DNA of 64,000 bases from Frigoribacterium sp. PhB116 (GTDB lineage: Bacteria > Actinomycetota > Actinomycetes > Actinomycetales > Microbacteriaceae). Position 1 is the stretch's first letter. Each line of letters begins with the position of its first letter. Both the position numbers and the translations under genes were made by a program. The notes beneath the pieces were generated by a model, which searched no databases, was not told the DNA's origin, and saw only the letters and a list, made by a program, of their open reading frames with translations. Location of the stretch: NCBI RefSeq assembly GCF_004364285.1, contig NZ_SOBE01000002.1:990683-1054682 (forward strand), given 5' to 3'. Below are positions 39,030 to 48,919 of this stretch, one piece after another.

Positions 39030-39401
39030 ATGAGCGCCACCAGCATCAGCAACGACATCGTCGGCATCACCACCGGCTCGGTCGCCCCTCGCACCCGCCT
39101 CCGCATCACGCGTCGAGGCCGGCGAGTCGTCGGCGCCGCTGTCGCGCTCGGCGCCGCGGGCATCGTGGCCGCGGGCTTGCTGCTCGGCCCCGGCGCCGTC
39201 GCCTCCGACCACGCCGCAGACGTGTCCTTCGCCCAGGTCACGGTCGAGGGCGGCGAGTCGCTCTGGCAGGTCGCGAGCGAGATCGCCCCCACCAAAGACC
39301 CGCGCGACGTCGTCAGCGACCTCGTCCGCCTGAACAACCTGCCGAGCGCCGAGGTGGCCGCGGGCCAGACGCTCGCGATCCCCGAGAAGTACAGCCGCTG
39401 A
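39030..39401 (+). CDS. SOS-type LysM division inhibitor (DivS/YneA/Rv2719c-like)
   Basis: A 123-residue protein. A basic segment RTRLRITRRGRRVVG precedes one membrane helix (about residues 35-55), followed by an outer LysM peptidoglycan-binding domain (about 68-118, TVEGGESLWQVASEIAPTKDPRDVVSDLVRLNN). The same layout, divergent from lexA, is seen in B. subtilis YneA, Corynebacterium DivS and mycobacterial Rv2719c, which delay division during SOS. The promoter overlaps a LexA box. Start ATG 39030 follows GAAAGG. Function is inferred from layout and synteny, because LysM proteins are diverse. Confidence 0.82.
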   Translation: MSATSISNDIVGITTGSVAPRTRLRITRRGRRVVGAAVALGAAGIVAAGLLLGPGAVASDHAADVSFAQVTVEGGESLWQVASEIAPTKDPRDVVSDLVRLNNLPSAEVAAGQTLAIPEKYSR

Positions 39402-39482
39402 TCTGGTGTGGCTGGGCCCGACCTGTCCGTTGCGGTCCGGTCCGGTCCGGGTCACGGTGAGGTCGGCACTCCGCCCGCCGCC

Positions 39483-39488
39483 TACCAT
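39483..39488 (+). promoter_or_regulatory. -10 box of hisC, leaderless type
   Basis: TACCAT ends 6 bases before GTG 39495. The ATG inside the box is out of frame with hisC. Confidence 0.45.
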
Positions 39489-39494
39489 GGACTC

Positions 39495-40580
39495 GTGTCC
39501 TTCAGCCTCGCCGACCTGCCCATCCGCGACGACCTCAAGGGGCTGACGCCCTACGGCGCTCCCCAAGAGCGGGTTCCCGTCGCCCTCAACGTCAACGAGA
39601 ACACCCACCCCGTTCCCGCCGACGTCGCCGCCGACATCCTCGAGGCAGTCGGTGCAGCCCTCGTCGACGTGAACCGTTACCCCGATCGAGAGTTCTCGAC
39701 CCTCCGTGACTCGTTGGCGGGCTACCTCGGACACGGCCTCAGTCGCGATCACATCTGGGCGGCGAACGGTTCGAACGAAGTCATCCAGCAGATCCTGCAG
39801 GCCTTCGGCGGCCCGGGCCGGTCCGTGCTGGGGTTCTCGCCCACCTACTCGATGCACTCGATCATCGCGGCGGGCACCGGCAGCACCTGGCTCGAGGGCG
39901 CCCGCGACGAGGGCTTCACGATCACGCCTGAGACGGCGGTCGCCGAGATCGAGCGTCTCCGGCCCGACGTCGTCTTCTTCTGCGGCCCGAACAACCCCAC
40001 GGGCACACCGCTCGACCTCGACACGGTCCGGGCCGCCTACGACGCGACCGACGGCATGGTCTTCGTCGACGAGGCCTACGCCGAGTTCATGCCGACCGGC
40101 CAGCCCACGGCGCTCACCCTGCTCGAGGGCCGGGAGCGCCTCGTCGTCTCGCGCACCATGAGCAAGGCCTTCGCCTTCGCCGGTGCCCGGGTCGGCTACA
40201 TGGCGGCCCACCCTGCCGTCGTCGACGCCCTCCGTCTGGTCCGGCTGCCGTACCACCTCTCGTCCCTCACGCAGGCGGCGGCCGTGGCAGCCCTCGCGCA
40301 CGCCGACGAGATGCTCGCGATGGTCGACGACATCAAGGCGCAGCGCGACCGCATCGTCCGCGTGCTGACCGAGCTCGGCTACAGCCCGTGGCCGACCTGG
40401 TCGAACTTCGTCCTGTTCGGCGGCGTCGACGACCCGGCCGACGTCTTCCGTCGCCTCCTCGCCCGCGGTGTCATCGTCCGCGACCTCGGCATCGAGGGGC
40501 ACCTCCGGGTGAGTGCCGGCACCGAGGCCGAGACGACCGCGTTCCTCGACGCGCTGCGCGACATTAGGCTCTCCTCGTGA
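39495..40580 (+). CDS. hisC: Histidinol-phosphate aminotransferase
   Basis: A 361-residue fold-type I PLP enzyme of histidine synthesis. The PLP Lys is Lys224 in [17 protein letters not shown]. The nucleotide-like pattern [12 protein letters not shown] and VDEAYAEF are typical of HisC. GTG 39495 gives the start [22 protein letters not shown]; the longer frame upstream is not family-like. It heads hisC-hisB-hisH-hisA, joined by 4-base overlaps up to hisH. An aromatic aminotransferase is possible in principle, but the context settles it. Confidence 0.96.
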   Translation: MSFSLADLPIRDDLKGLTPYGAPQERVPVALNVNENTHPVPADVAADILEAVGAALVDVNRYPDREFSTLRDSLAGYLGHGLSRDHIWAANGSNEVIQQILQAFGGPGRSVLGFSPTYSMHSIIAAGTGSTWLEGARDEGFTITPETAVAEIERLRPDVVFFCGPNNPTGTPLDLDTVRAAYDATDGMVFVDEAYAEFMPTGQPTALTLLEGRERLVVSRTMSKAFAFAGARVGYMAAHPAVVDALRLVRLPYHLSSLTQAAAVAALAHADEMLAMVDDIKAQRDRIVRVLTELGYSPWPTWSNFVLFGGVDDPADVFRRLLARGVIVRDLGIEGHLRVSAGTEAETTAFLDALRDIRLSS

Positions 40581-41191
40581 CCGATCAGCCTCGCGCCCGC
40601 ACCGCCTCCTCGTCCCGCGAGACGAGCGAGTCGCGCATCCAGCTGTCCCTCGACCTCGACGGGACCGGTCGCTCGTCGGTCGACACGTCCGTGCCGTTCT
40701 TCGACCACCTCCTGACGGCCCTCTCGAAGCACTCGCTCATCGACCTCGACGTGTCGGCGGCGGGTGACACGCACATCGACGTCCACCACACGGTAGAAGA
40801 CGTCGGCATCGTGCTCGGCGGCGCGATCAAGGAGGCGCTGGGCGACAAGGCCGGCATCTCCCGCTACGGAGACGCGCTCGTGCCCCTCGACGAGGCGCTC
40901 GTCCAGGCCGTCGTCGACGTCTCGGGCCGCCCGTACCTCGTCCACACCGGCGAGCCCGAGGGCTTCGAGTACCACCTCATCGGCGGCCACTTCACCGGCT
41001 CGATGGTGCGCCACGTCTTCGAGGCGATCACGTTCCACGCCGGCATCACCGTCCACGTGCGCGTGCTCGGCGGCCGCGACCCGCACCACATCGCCGAGGC
41101 GGAGTTCAAGGCCTTCGCCCGGGCCCTGCGCCAGGCCGTCCAGCCCGACGCCCGGGTGACCGGGGTGCCGTCCACGAAGGGCGCCCTGTGA
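40577..41191 (+). CDS. hisB: Imidazoleglycerol-phosphate dehydratase
   Basis: A 204-residue monofunctional dehydratase. Manganese-binding repeats are visible as [33 protein letters not shown] and the second half [34 protein letters not shown]. The histidinol-phosphatase domain of enteric HisB is absent, as expected for actinobacteria. GTG 40577 overlaps hisC; its stop overlaps hisH. Confidence 0.97.
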   Translation: MTDQPRARTASSSRETSESRIQLSLDLDGTGRSSVDTSVPFFDHLLTALSKHSLIDLDVSAAGDTHIDVHHTVEDVGIVLGGAIKEALGDKAGISRYGDALVPLDEALVQAVVDVSGRPYLVHTGEPEGFEYHLIGGHFTGSMVRHVFEAITFHAGITVHVRVLGGRDPHHIAEAEFKAFARALRQAVQPDARVTGVPSTKGAL

Positions 41192-41823
41192 CGGTCCGTC
41201 CCACGGTGGCCGTCCTCGACTACGGCAGCGGCAACGTGCACTCGGCGGTCAAGGCCCTCGAGCTCGCGGGGGCCGACGTCGAGCTCACGCGCGACCGCGC
41301 CAGGGTGCAGGCGGCCGACGGGCTCTTCGTCCCCGGCGTCGGTGCGTTCGGCGCCGTGATGAGCCAGCTGCAGTCGGTCCGCGGGGGCGAGATGATCGAC
41401 CGTCGACTCGCTGGTGGTCGCCCTGTGATGGGCATCTGCGTCGGCATGCAGGTCTTCTTCGAGGGTGGGGTCGAGCGCGGTGCGACGACCGGCGGCCTGG
41501 GCGAGTGGCCCGGCGTCGTCGACGAGCTGAAGGCGGACGTGCTGCCGCACATGGGCTGGAACCTGGTCGACGCCCCCGAGGGCAGCGTCCTCTTCGAGGG
41601 GGTGCGCGACGAGCGCTTCTACTTCGTGCACTCGTTCGCGGCTCAGGCCTGGACCCTCGACGTGATCCGCCCGTTCCCCGAGCCCCACGTCACGTGGGCC
41701 GACCACGGCGGGCGCTTCGTCGCGGCCGTCGAGAACGGTCCGCTCTGGGCCACGCAGTTCCACCCCGAGAAGTCGGGGCAGCCGGGCATCAGGCTGCTCT
41801 CGAACTGGCTCGGGACACTCTGA
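41188..41823 (+). CDS. hisH: Imidazole glycerol phosphate synthase, glutaminase subunit
   Basis: A 211-residue class I glutamine amidotransferase. The nucleophile is Cys84 in [10 protein letters not shown]; His and Glu of the triad are in QFHPEKSG near the C terminus. It feeds ammonia to HisF, whose gene is not in this window. It begins with GTG 41188 overlapping hisB and is followed 72 bases later by hisA. Confidence 0.97.
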   Translation: MTVRPTVAVLDYGSGNVHSAVKALELAGADVELTRDRARVQAADGLFVPGVGAFGAVMSQLQSVRGGEMIDRRLAGGRPVMGICVGMQVFFEGGVERGATTGGLGEWPGVVDELKADVLPHMGWNLVDAPEGSVLFEGVRDERFYFVHSFAAQAWTLDVIRPFPEPHVTWADHGGRFVAAVENGPLWATQFHPEKSGQPGIRLLSNWLGTL

Positions 41824-41895
41824 ACCCCCTCTGATCCGACCGCGATCCCCGGCCCCGTCGGCGACAGCACGCGGCACGCCCGCGAGAGAGACACC

Positions 41896-42645
41896 ATGAG
41901 CGACTTCTGCACGACCCCTGGCCTCACCCTGTTCCCCGCCGTCGACGTCGCGGGCGGGCAGGCCGTCCGCCTGACGCAGGGCGAGGCCGGCACCGAGACG
42001 GGCTACGGCGACCCCGTGGCGGCGGCCGACGACTGGAAGTCGCAGGGGGCCGAGTGGCTGCACCTCGTCGACCTCGACGCGGCGTTCGGTCGGGGCGACA
42101 ACCGGTCGATCATCAAGAAGGTCATCAAGCAGGTCAAGGGCATCGACGTCGAGCTCAGCGGCGGCATCCGCGACGACCGCTCGCTCGACGACGCGCTGAG
42201 CACCGGCGTCAAGCGCATCAACCTGGGCACCGCCGCGCTCGAGAACCCCGAGTGGGCCGCCCACGTCATCGCCGAGTACGGCGAGGCCGTGGCGGTGGGC
42301 CTCGACGTGCGCGGCACGACCCTGGCCGCGCGCGGCTGGACGGAGGACGGCGGCGACCTCTGGACGGTGCTCGCTCGCCTCGAGGACGCAGGGTGCGCCC
42401 GCTACGTCGTCACCGACGTGACGAAGGACGGCACCCTGACCGGCCCGAACACGGATCTCCTCCGGCAGGTCATGGAGCGCACCGACCGTCCGGTCATCGC
42501 CTCGGGCGGCATCTCGAGCCTCGACGACATCGCGGCCCTCCGCGAGCTCGTCCCCCTCGGCCTCGAGGGGGCCATCGTCGGCAAGGCGCTCTACTCGGGC
42601 GCCTTCACCCTCGCCGCCGCGCTCGACGTCGCGTCGGTGTCGTGA
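41896..42645 (+). CDS. hisA: Phosphoribosyl isomerase A (HisA/PriA)
   Basis: A 249-residue TIM-barrel isomerase. Catalytic Asp residues lie in [14 protein letters not shown] and [16 protein letters not shown]. The phosphate-binding loops are ELSGGIRDD and IASGGISS. In actinobacteria this protein is often the bifunctional PriA, which also serves tryptophan synthesis in place of TrpF. That can be settled only by checking whether the genome has trpF. GAGAGA-type purines lie before ATG 41896. The stop overlaps the SseB-like gene. Confidence 0.94.
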   Translation: MSDFCTTPGLTLFPAVDVAGGQAVRLTQGEAGTETGYGDPVAAADDWKSQGAEWLHLVDLDAAFGRGDNRSIIKKVIKQVKGIDVELSGGIRDDRSLDDALSTGVKRINLGTAALENPEWAAHVIAEYGEAVAVGLDVRGTTLAARGWTEDGGDLWTVLARLEDAGCARYVVTDVTKDGTLTGPNTDLLRQVMERTDRPVIASGGISSLDDIAALRELVPLGLEGAIVGKALYSGAFTLAAALDVASVS

Positions 42646-43421
42646 CTGCGGACCGCGGACCCACGCACGCGGCAGACAGCGCCGGGCGGCCCTTCGCCGG
42701 TCGTACCTTCGAGCACCACGACACGGCCCACGCGGGCGACGACGGCTCGGCCGACCCTCGCCTCCTCGAGGCCCTGGTCCGCTTCGGCGCGGGCGGGCTG
42801 CCCGAGCACGAGGTCGTCGACGCCCTGCGCCCCGCGCGTCTGCTGATCCCGCTCGTCGCGGTCGCGGGGGAGGAAGGGCTCGACGACCTCGGTCGCCGCG
42901 TCGACAAGACGCAGGAGCTGTCCATCGTCACGGTGGCCGGCCCTGACGGACGCGCGGTGCTGCCGGCGTTCACGAGCGTCGAGGCCCTCAGTCGGTGGGA
43001 CGCCGCGGCGCGTCCGGTCCCCGTCGACGCGCGGCGGGTCGCGCTGGCGGCCGTCGCCGAGTCGACCGAGCACCTCGTGCTCGACCCGGGCTCGCCCACC
43101 GAGTTCGGCGTCCGGCGACCTGCGCTCTGGGCCGTCGCCCAGGACCTTCCCTGGGTGCCCGCCCACGCGGACGAGGCGGTCCTGCAGGCGTTCCTCGCCG
43201 CGTCGACCGACGAGGAGGCGCTGGTCGGGCTGGCGATCTCGCCCGGCTACCGGGGCGCCCGGCTGGGCACTCCCGAGATCGTGGTCCGGCTCGCCGTGCG
43301 TGCCGGCCTCGACCAGGGGCAGCTGGGGGAGCTGCTGCAGCGCCTCCAGGCGTCGTGGCAGGCCGATTCGCTCATCCTGGACCGCGTCGACAGCATGTCC
43401 GTCAGCGTCGTCCCCGCCTGA
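42642..43421 (+). CDS. SseB-family protein
   Basis: A 259-residue protein with an SseB N-terminal-type domain (about residues 45-160): [36 protein letters not shown], then [25 protein letters not shown]. The C-terminal 90 residues contain [20 protein letters not shown]. SseB proteins were named from an E. coli rhodanese-related locus and their molecular role is unknown. GTG 42642 overlaps hisA, and this hisA-sseB pairing is common in Microbacteriaceae. The convergent DUF1844 gene ends 52 bases away. Confidence 0.87.
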   Translation: MTADRGPTHAADSAGRPFAGRTFEHHDTAHAGDDGSADPRLLEALVRFGAGGLPEHEVVDALRPARLLIPLVAVAGEEGLDDLGRRVDKTQELSIVTVAGPDGRAVLPAFTSVEALSRWDAAARPVPVDARRVALAAVAESTEHLVLDPGSPTEFGVRRPALWAVAQDLPWVPAHADEAVLQAFLAASTDEEALVGLAISPGYRGARLGTPEIVVRLAVRAGLDQGQLGELLQRLQASWQADSLILDRVDSMSVSVVPA

Positions 43422-43472
43422 GGCAGGTCAGATCGACGGTCGGATGATCGGGTCAGCTCAGCTGGCCACGGT

Positions 43473-43868
43473 TCAGGTGACCGGGCCGGTGAGCTTCTCG
43501 CCGGGGCCCTTGCCGACGGCGTCGGGGATGGAACTGGCCTCGCGGAAGGCGAGCTGCAGTGAGCGGAGGCCGTCGCGCAGCGCGCGGGCGTGCTGGTCGC
43601 CGATCTCCGGCGCGCTGGCCACGACGAGGCCGGCGAGCGACGAGATGAGCTTGCGCGCCTCGTCGAGGTCGGTCTGCGCCGCGGGGTCGTCGGCGAGGCC
43701 GACCTTCACGGCCGCCGCGCTCATCAGGTGCACGGCGACGGTGTTGATGACCTCGACCGCGTTGACGTCGGCGATGTCGCGGACGGCGTCGGACGGGTGC
43801 TCCACCGGGATGCCGACGGGGGCGTCGTCGGGGCGGTCGGCGGGGTGGGTGTGCGGGGTGTGGCTCAC
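43473..43868 (-). CDS. DUF1844 family protein
   Basis: A 131-residue protein of a family found beside infC in many actinobacteria. The conserved core is DIADVNAVEVINTVAVHLMSAAAVKVGLADDP (about residues 28-60), followed by a helical LDEARKLISSLAGLV and a C-terminal helix LRDGLRSLQLAFREAS. The N terminus is His/Pro-rich (SHTPHTHPADRP). No catalytic motif is visible. GTG 43868 follows AGAGGA at good spacing; the longer frame upstream is not family-like. It is divergent from infC. Function unknown. Confidence 0.87.
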   Translation of the reverse strand: MSHTPHTHPADRPDDAPVGIPVEHPSDAVRDIADVNAVEVINTVAVHLMSAAAVKVGLADDPAAQTDLDEARKLISSLAGLVVASAPEIGDQHARALRDGLRSLQLAFREASSIPDAVGKGPGEKLTGPVT

Positions 43869-43955
43869 GTGCTGATCCTCTGCTAGGCTTCTCCAGGCTC
43901 GCAGCGTCTGCTGCGTGCGAAAGTGGAGATTCTCCCACCCGCGCTTGACCGTCAC

Positions 43956-44162
43956 ACGAGGTTACCGGGTTGTTGGCACCCCGTTCGATCTGCACCACCC
44001 CGAAGAGCGATCCTCGGGGCAGAGCAGGCCGAACAGCCAGGGTGCAGTGCACCGCCGTCGACAGACGGTGCGCGTCGCGAGAGCGACCGGTGTGCGAACC
44101 TCCTCTTTCCCTGCAGGCCCTCCGGGTCGGCAGGTGACGAAGCGACGACAGAGGAGTTCCGC
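43956..44162 (+). promoter_or_regulatory. infC leader with two hairpins
   Basis: Two hairpins are visible: GCACCG/CGGTGC (44049-44054 with 44066-44071) and CCTGC/GCAGG (44110-44114 with 44130-44134). TTGACC near 43945 could be a -35, but no good -10 follows. The ribosome site GAGGAG (44151-44156) is 6 bases before the ATC start. Ribosomal-protein L20 or IF3 control is plausible but not shown. Confidence 0.4.
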
Positions 44163-44789
44163 ATCAGCGATCCCCGTACGAACGACCGTATCCGCGTCCC
44201 CGAGGTCCGCCTCGTGGGGCCTGCAGGTGAGCAGATCGGCGTCGTTCCCATCGCCATGGCGCTGCGTCTCGCCGCAGAGGCCGAACTCGACCTGGTCGAG
44301 GTGGCCCCCAACTCGAAGCCTCCCGTGGCCAAGATCATGGATCACGGAAAGTTCAAGTACGAGGCTGCGCAGAAGGCGAAAGAGGCTCGGCGCAATCAGG
44401 CGAACACCATCCTCAAAGAGGTCCGGTTCCGTCTGAAGATCGACAAGCACGACTACGAGACCAAGCGCAAGCGCGCCGAGGGCTTCCTCGAGGGCGGCGA
44501 CAAGGTCAAGGCCATGATCCTGTTCCGCGGTCGCGAGCAGTCGCGTCCCGACCAGGGCGTGCGTCTGCTCCAGCGCTTCGCGGAGGACGTGTCCGAGCTG
44601 GGCAGTGTCGAGTCCACCCCCACCATCGACGGCCGCAACATGGTCATGGTGATCGGGCCCCACAAGAACAAGTCCGAGGCGAAGGCCGAGGCCGAAGCTC
44701 GCAAGGCGGCGAACAAGCCCCCGAAGCACCCCACGTCCGACAAGGCGGCGGCCGATGCACCGGCCGAGCCGACAGAAGAGAGCAAGTAA
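44163..44789 (+). CDS. infC: Translation initiation factor IF-3, ATC start
   Basis: A 208-residue IF-3 that keeps ribosomal subunits apart and checks start codons. The N-terminal domain begins [26 protein letters not shown]. The linker is [15 protein letters not shown], and the C-terminal domain carries [18 protein letters not shown] and [12 protein letters not shown], then an Ala/Lys/Glu tail. No ATG or GTG fits the frame near the N terminus. The best start is ATC 44163, six bases after GAGGAG. Rare starts on infC are known (AUU in E. coli) and let IF-3 limit its own synthesis. It is the first gene of infC-rpmI-rplT. Confidence 0.93.
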   Translation: MSDPRTNDRIRVPEVRLVGPAGEQIGVVPIAMALRLAAEAELDLVEVAPNSKPPVAKIMDHGKFKYEAAQKAKEARRNQANTILKEVRFRLKIDKHDYETKRKRAEGFLEGGDKVKAMILFRGREQSRPDQGVRLLQRFAEDVSELGSVESTPTIDGRNMVMVIGPHKNKSEAKAEAEARKAANKPPKHPTSDKAAADAPAEPTEESK

Positions 44790-44792
44790 CAC

Positions 44793-44987
44793 ATGCCCAA
44801 GCAGAAGACCCACTCCGGTGCCAAGAAGCGTTTCAAGGTCACCGGTTCCGGCAAGATCATGAAGCAGCAGGCCGGCATGCGCCACAACCTCGAGGTGAAG
44901 AGCGCCAGCCGCAAGGCTCGCCTCAACCAGGACCAGCTGTTGGCCCCGGCCGACGCCAAGGTCGCCAAGAAGCTTCTCGGTCACTGA
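44793..44987 (+). CDS. rpmI: 50S ribosomal protein L35
   Basis: A 64-residue basic protein, [20 protein letters not shown] at the start, with [14 protein letters not shown] and KKLLGH at the end: a complete L35. It starts three bases after infC, whose 3' end (GAAGAGAG) may provide the ribosome site. The conserved infC-rpmI-rplT order supports the call. Confidence 0.97.
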   Translation: MPKQKTHSGAKKRFKVTGSGKIMKQQAGMRHNLEVKSASRKARLNQDQLLAPADAKVAKKLLGH

Positions 44988-45017
44988 CCGCTGACACGAA
45001 CGTAGAGGAACAAGAAA

Positions 45018-45410
45018 ATGGCAAGAGTCAAGAGAGCGGTCAACGCCGCCAAGAAGCGTCGCGTCATCCTCGAGCGCGCCGAGGGCTACCGCGGTCAGCG
45101 TTCGCGCCTGTACCGCAAGGCCAAGGAGCAGGTCACCCACTCCCTCGTCTACTCGTACCGTGACCGCCGTGCGCGCAAGGGCGAGTTCCGCCGCCTGTGG
45201 ATCCAGCGCATCAACGCTGCGTCGCGTCAGAACGGCCTGACCTACAACCGCCTCATCCAGGGCCTGTCCCTGGCCGGCATCGAGGTCGACCGTCGCATCC
45301 TCGCCGAGCTGGCCGTGCACGAGCCCGCCACCTTCGCGTCGATCGTCGCGACGGCGAAGGCCGCGCTGCCTGCCGACACCTCGGCCCCCAAGGTCACGGC
45401 TGCCGCGTAG
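45018..45410 (+). CDS. rplT: 50S ribosomal protein L20
   Basis: A 130-residue L20, beginning [38 protein letters not shown], with the C-terminal globular part [38 protein letters not shown]. It is needed for early 50S assembly and in some bacteria represses its own operon. GTAGAGGAAC before the ATG contains AGAGGA as ribosome site. It ends at a strong terminator. Confidence 0.97.
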   Translation: MARVKRAVNAAKKRRVILERAEGYRGQRSRLYRKAKEQVTHSLVYSYRDRRARKGEFRRLWIQRINAASRQNGLTYNRLIQGLSLAGIEVDRRILAELAVHEPATFASIVATAKAALPADTSAPKVTAAA

Positions 45411-45434
45411 TCACGACGGCGTCAGCACCACCTC

Positions 45435-45472
45435 CGGAGGGCCCGGACAGCACCAGCTGTCCGGGCCCTCCG
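45435..45472 (+). terminator. Terminator of infC-rpmI-rplT
   Basis: Perfect 17-bp stem CGGAGGGCCCGGACAGC/GCTGTCCGGGCCCTCCG around the loop ACCA, 25 bases after rplT, followed by TCGTTCCC. The strongest hairpin in the window. Confidence 0.92.
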
Positions 45473-45506
45473 TCGTTCCCCGGGCCGGGTGCGGCATAGT
45501 TGTCGC

Positions 45507-46331
45507 GTGCGCACCCCTCTGATCGACAACCCCCGTTCGCCACGAGTCCGGGCGGTGGCGAAGCTGTCCAAGCGGGACGCCCGTACCGAGACGGGGCTGT
45601 TCCTGCTGGAGGGGCCGCAGGCGGTGTCCGAGGCCCTCGCGTTCCGTCCCGAGCTGGTCCTCGAGCTCTACGTCACCCCGACCGCGCTCGAGCGGCACCC
45701 CGGGCTGGCCGACGCGGCCGGCGAGGCGGGCCTCGAGGCCGAGTTCGTCACGGAGGCCGTGCTCGACGCGATGGCCGACACCGTGACCCCGCAGGGCGTC
45801 GTGGCCGTCTGCCGCCAGTTCCCGACGTCGGTCAAGGACATCTTCGCCGAGGGCGACGACGGCGGGCCGAAGCTCATCGCCATCCTCGAGGAGGTGCGCG
45901 ACCCGGGCAACGCCGGCACGATCATCCGTGCCGCCGACGCGGCCGGGGCCGACGCCGTCGTGATGACCGGTCGCAGCGTCGACCTCTACAACCCGAAGGT
46001 CGTCCGGGCCACGACCGGCTCCCTCTTCCACGTGCCCGTCGCCGTCGGCATCGACCTCGCGAGCGTCGTGGCGCGCTGCGCCGAGGCCGGCATCCAGGTG
46101 ATCGCCGCCGACGTCAAGGGCGACGACCTGCTGCAGGCGCGGCGCGACGGCGTCCTCGACGCGCCGACGGCCTGGCTCTTCGGGAACGAGGCGCGCGGGC
46201 TCACCGACGACGACCTCGCGCGGGCCGACCGCGCCGTCGTGGTGCCCATCTACGGGCACGCCGAGTCGATGAACCTGGCGACCGCCGCCTCCGTCTGCCT
46301 CTACGAGAGCGCCTTCGCCCACCGCTCGTAG
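45507..46331 (+). CDS. TrmH/SpoU-family RNA 2'-O-ribose methyltransferase
   Basis: A 274-residue SPOUT enzyme. The N-terminal substrate-binding part ([22 protein letters not shown]) is followed by the three SPOUT motifs: [32 protein letters not shown] and [22 protein letters not shown]. The last holds the catalytic Arg/Asn-bearing trefoil knot. The rRNA or tRNA target is unknown. A SpoU gene between rplT and pheS is conserved in actinobacteria. I chose GTG 45507; GTG 45489 is possible but overlaps a likely -10 (CATAGT, 45495-45500) just 6 bases before the chosen start. Confidence 0.92.
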   Translation: MRTPLIDNPRSPRVRAVAKLSKRDARTETGLFLLEGPQAVSEALAFRPELVLELYVTPTALERHPGLADAAGEAGLEAEFVTEAVLDAMADTVTPQGVVAVCRQFPTSVKDIFAEGDDGGPKLIAILEEVRDPGNAGTIIRAADAAGADAVVMTGRSVDLYNPKVVRATTGSLFHVPVAVGIDLASVVARCAEAGIQVIAADVKGDDLLQARRDGVLDAPTAWLFGNEARGLTDDDLARADRAVVVPIYGHAESMNLATAASVCLYESAFAHRS

Positions 46332-46413
46332 GTCGACCGGACGGCTCGTTTCGGTTGCGTTACGAATCAGCTGTGAGTTTGACCCCCTTCCGGGCGTCTG
46401 TTTGTGTGGACCC

Positions 46414-47151
46414 ATGGAACCCCTCGTCGTGGTCGACCACGTCAACAAGCACTTCGGTCAGCTGCACGTCCTCAAGGACGTCACGACCACGGTCGGGCGT
46501 GGCGAGGTCGTCGTGGTGATCGGCCCGAGCGGCTCGGGCAAGTCGACTCTCTGTCGGGCGATCAACCGCCTCGAGACGATCGACGACGGCGTCATCTCGA
46601 TCGACGGCACTCAGCTGCCCGACGAGGGCGCCGCGCTGGCGAAGCTGCGTGCCGACGTCGGCATGGTGTTCCAGAGCTTCAACCTCTTCGCCCACAAGAC
46701 GGTGCTCGAGAACGTCACCCTCGGCCAGATCAAGGTGCGAGGCCGCTCCAAGGCCGAGGCCGAGAAGCGCGCCATGGAGCTCCTCGACCGCGTCGGCGTC
46801 GGCGACCAGGCGTCGAAGATGCCCTCGCAGCTCTCGGGCGGCCAGCAGCAGCGCGTCGCCATCGCCCGTGCCCTCGCGATGGACCCGAAGGTGATGCTCC
46901 TCGACGAGCCCACGAGCGCGCTCGACCCCGAGATGATCACCGAGGTGCTCGACGTCATGGTGCAGCTCGCGAAGGACGGCATGACCATGGTCGTCGTCAC
47001 CCACGAGATGGGCTTCGCCCGCAAGGCCGCCGACCGCGTCGTGTTCATGGCCGAGGGCCAGATCGTCGAGGAGTCGACGCCCGAGGAGTTCTTCACGGCG
47101 CCGAAGTCCGACCGCGCGCGCGACTTCCTGTCGAAGATCCTCACGCACTGA
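46414..47151 (+). CDS. gluA: Amino-acid ABC transporter ATPase, GluA type
   Basis: A 245-residue polar-amino-acid importer ATPase. Walker [10 protein letters not shown] (about residues 34-42), Q-loop [22 protein letters not shown], signature [17 protein letters not shown], Walker [16 protein letters not shown] and the H-loop [20 protein letters not shown] are all present. The set gluA-B-C-D matches the glutamate uptake system of Corynebacterium glutamicum in order. Specificity for glutamate is therefore inferred. No ribosome site precedes ATG 46414. Confidence 0.91.
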   Translation: MEPLVVVDHVNKHFGQLHVLKDVTTTVGRGEVVVVIGPSGSGKSTLCRAINRLETIDDGVISIDGTQLPDEGAALAKLRADVGMVFQSFNLFAHKTVLENVTLGQIKVRGRSKAEAEKRAMELLDRVGVGDQASKMPSQLSGGQQQRVAIARALAMDPKVMLLDEPTSALDPEMITEVLDVMVQLAKDGMTMVVVTHEMGFARKAADRVVFMAEGQIVEESTPEEFFTAPKSDRARDFLSKILTH

Positions 47152-47155
47152 GCCC

Positions 47156-47224
47156 GGGCGCCTCGCTCGCGACGCTCCTCCTCGTGCCCCCGTCCCGGCT
47201 GCCCGCCCGGACGAGGAGGCGCCC
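47156..47224 (+). promoter_or_regulatory. Alternative hairpins between gluA and gluB
   Basis: GGGCGCCTC (47156-47164) can pair with GAGGCGCCC (47216-47224), and CCTCCTCGT (47177-47185) with ACGAGGAGG (47211-47219). Both use 47216-47219, so only one can form at a time. Could set the ratio of gluA to gluB message by stopping, processing or stabilising RNA. Confidence 0.5.
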
Positions 47225-47276
47225 CCAGACTCCCGGACGTCGACCGTCGGCCGGGTCACCCAGCAAGGAGAACGAC

Positions 47277-48155
47277 ATGCGACTCAGCAAGGGATTCGTC
47301 GCCGTAGCCGCAGCGGCCGTGACGGTGCTCGGCCTCTCGGCCTGCACGGACTCGGCCGCCCCCGAGAGCTCGGTCGACGTCGAGGAGGTCGCGGACTTCC
47401 AGGACGGCACCACGATGGCTCGTCTGGCCGAGGCCGGCGAGATCACCATCGGCACCAAGTTCGACCAGCCGCTCTTCGGCCTGGACGACGGCTCGGGCAC
47501 GCCCCAGGGCTTCGACGCCGAGATCGGCAAGCTCGTCGCCGCCAAGCTGGGCATCCCCGCCAGCGGCATCACGTGGGTCGAGACGGTCTCCGCCAACCGC
47601 GAGCCGTTCATCCAGAACGGCGACGTCGACCTCGTCATCGCCACCTACACGATCAACGACGCCCGTAAAGAGGTCGTCTCGTTCGCCGGGCCGTACTACC
47701 AGGCCGGCCAGGACCTGCTGGTGCTCGAGGGCAACCCCGACGGCATCGAGAGCGTCGACGACCTCGCGGGCAAGAAGGTCTGCACCGTCAGCGGCTCGAC
47801 CAGCGAGGCGAACATCGCCGAGTACGTCAGCGCGCCGACCGACATCATCGCGACCGACACCTACTCGAACTGCCTTGAGCCGCTCCGCACGGGCGCGGTC
47901 CAGGCCGTGACGACCGACAACGTCATCCTGGCCGGCCTCGCCGACCAGAACGAGGGCGAGTTCGAGGTCGTCGGAGCGCCGTTCACCGAGGAGCCCTACG
48001 GCATCGGCCTCGCGCTGGACGACACCGACTTCCGCATGTTCGTCAACGACACGCTGCAGGACGCCGAGGACGACGGCACCTGGGACGAGCTGTGGGAGGC
48101 GACGGCCGGCAAAGTGCTCGAGACCCCCGAGCCCCCGGCGATCGACCGCTACTAG
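47277..48155 (+). CDS. gluB: Glutamate-type ABC transporter substrate-binding lipoprotein
   Basis: A 292-residue extracytoplasmic binding protein of SBP family 3. The lipobox is LSAC with Cys23 as lipid anchor. The mature part follows the bilobed pattern: AEAGEITIGTKFDQPLFGLDDG, PQGFDAEIGKLVAAKLG, NGDVDLVIATYTINDARKEVVSFAGPYY and the hinge GKKVCTVSGSTS. AAGGAG precedes the ATG by six bases. It binds an amino acid, probably glutamate by synteny, and hands it to GluC and GluD. Confidence 0.92.
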   Translation: MRLSKGFVAVAAAAVTVLGLSACTDSAAPESSVDVEEVADFQDGTTMARLAEAGEITIGTKFDQPLFGLDDGSGTPQGFDAEIGKLVAAKLGIPASGITWVETVSANREPFIQNGDVDLVIATYTINDARKEVVSFAGPYYQAGQDLLVLEGNPDGIESVDDLAGKKVCTVSGSTSEANIAEYVSAPTDIIATDTYSNCLEPLRTGAVQAVTTDNVILAGLADQNEGEFEVVGAPFTEEPYGIGLALDDTDFRMFVNDTLQDAEDDGTWDELWEATAGKVLETPEPPAIDRY

Positions 48156-48248
48156 CGACACCGGCGGGCACCGTGTCGCGACCTGCGCACGGTGCCCGCC
48201 ACCGCCTCCTGCCCGTGTGGGCAGCCGCCCTGACCTGAGGACACCCTT

Positions 48249-48919
48249 GTGAACCCCCTGGACGTCATCCCCGGCTTCGACGCCGTGATCGACAACTGGC
48301 CCCGATTCTGGGGCGGCTTCGTCACGACGCTGCAGCTCCTCGTCTTGTCGGGCGTCGGCGCGATCGTCATCGGCTTCGTCGTGGCCGCCATGCGGATCTC
48401 GCCCGTGGGCTCGTTCCGGGTCTTCGCGACGGTCTACACCGAGGCGATCCGCAACGTCCCGCTGACGCTCGTCCTCTTCTTCTGCGCCTTCGTGCTCCCG
48501 TACCTCGGCGTCGGGATCGGCTACTTCCCGCTCGCGGTGATCGGCCTGACGCTGTACACCTCGCCCTTCGTGGCCGAGGCCGTCCGCTCCGGCGTGAACG
48601 GCGTCCCGGTGGGGCAGGCCGAGGCCGCCCGCAGCATCGGCCTCGGCTTCGGCCAGACCCTGACGCTCGTGATCATGCCGCAGGCCATCCGCATGGTCAT
48701 CCCGCCCCTGATCAACGTGATCATCGCCCTGACGAAGAACACCTCGGTCGCGGGCGGGTTCTTCGTCGCCGAGCTGTTCGCCGCGGGGCGCTTCATCGCG
48801 AACTCCCGCGGCGACGCGGTCATCACGACGCTGCTGTCGGTGGCCGTGTTCTACCTGGTCGTCACCATCACCCTGGGTCGCGTCGCGGCCCTCGTCGAGA
48901 AGAAGGTCGCGGTCCTGCG

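Noticed and set aside
38842..40502. Long minus-strand frame across the LysM gene and hisC
   Set aside because: Antisense shadow; composition shows no fold, and both plus-strand genes have clear families.
43923..44162. infC frame extended 80 codons upstream
   Set aside because: The extension has no similarity to IF-3, covers the leader hairpins, and leaves the good ribosome site unused.
45489..45506. Earlier GTG start for the SpoU methyltransferase
   Set aside because: Adds six residues and overlaps the likely -10 box; the later GTG at 45507 fits better.
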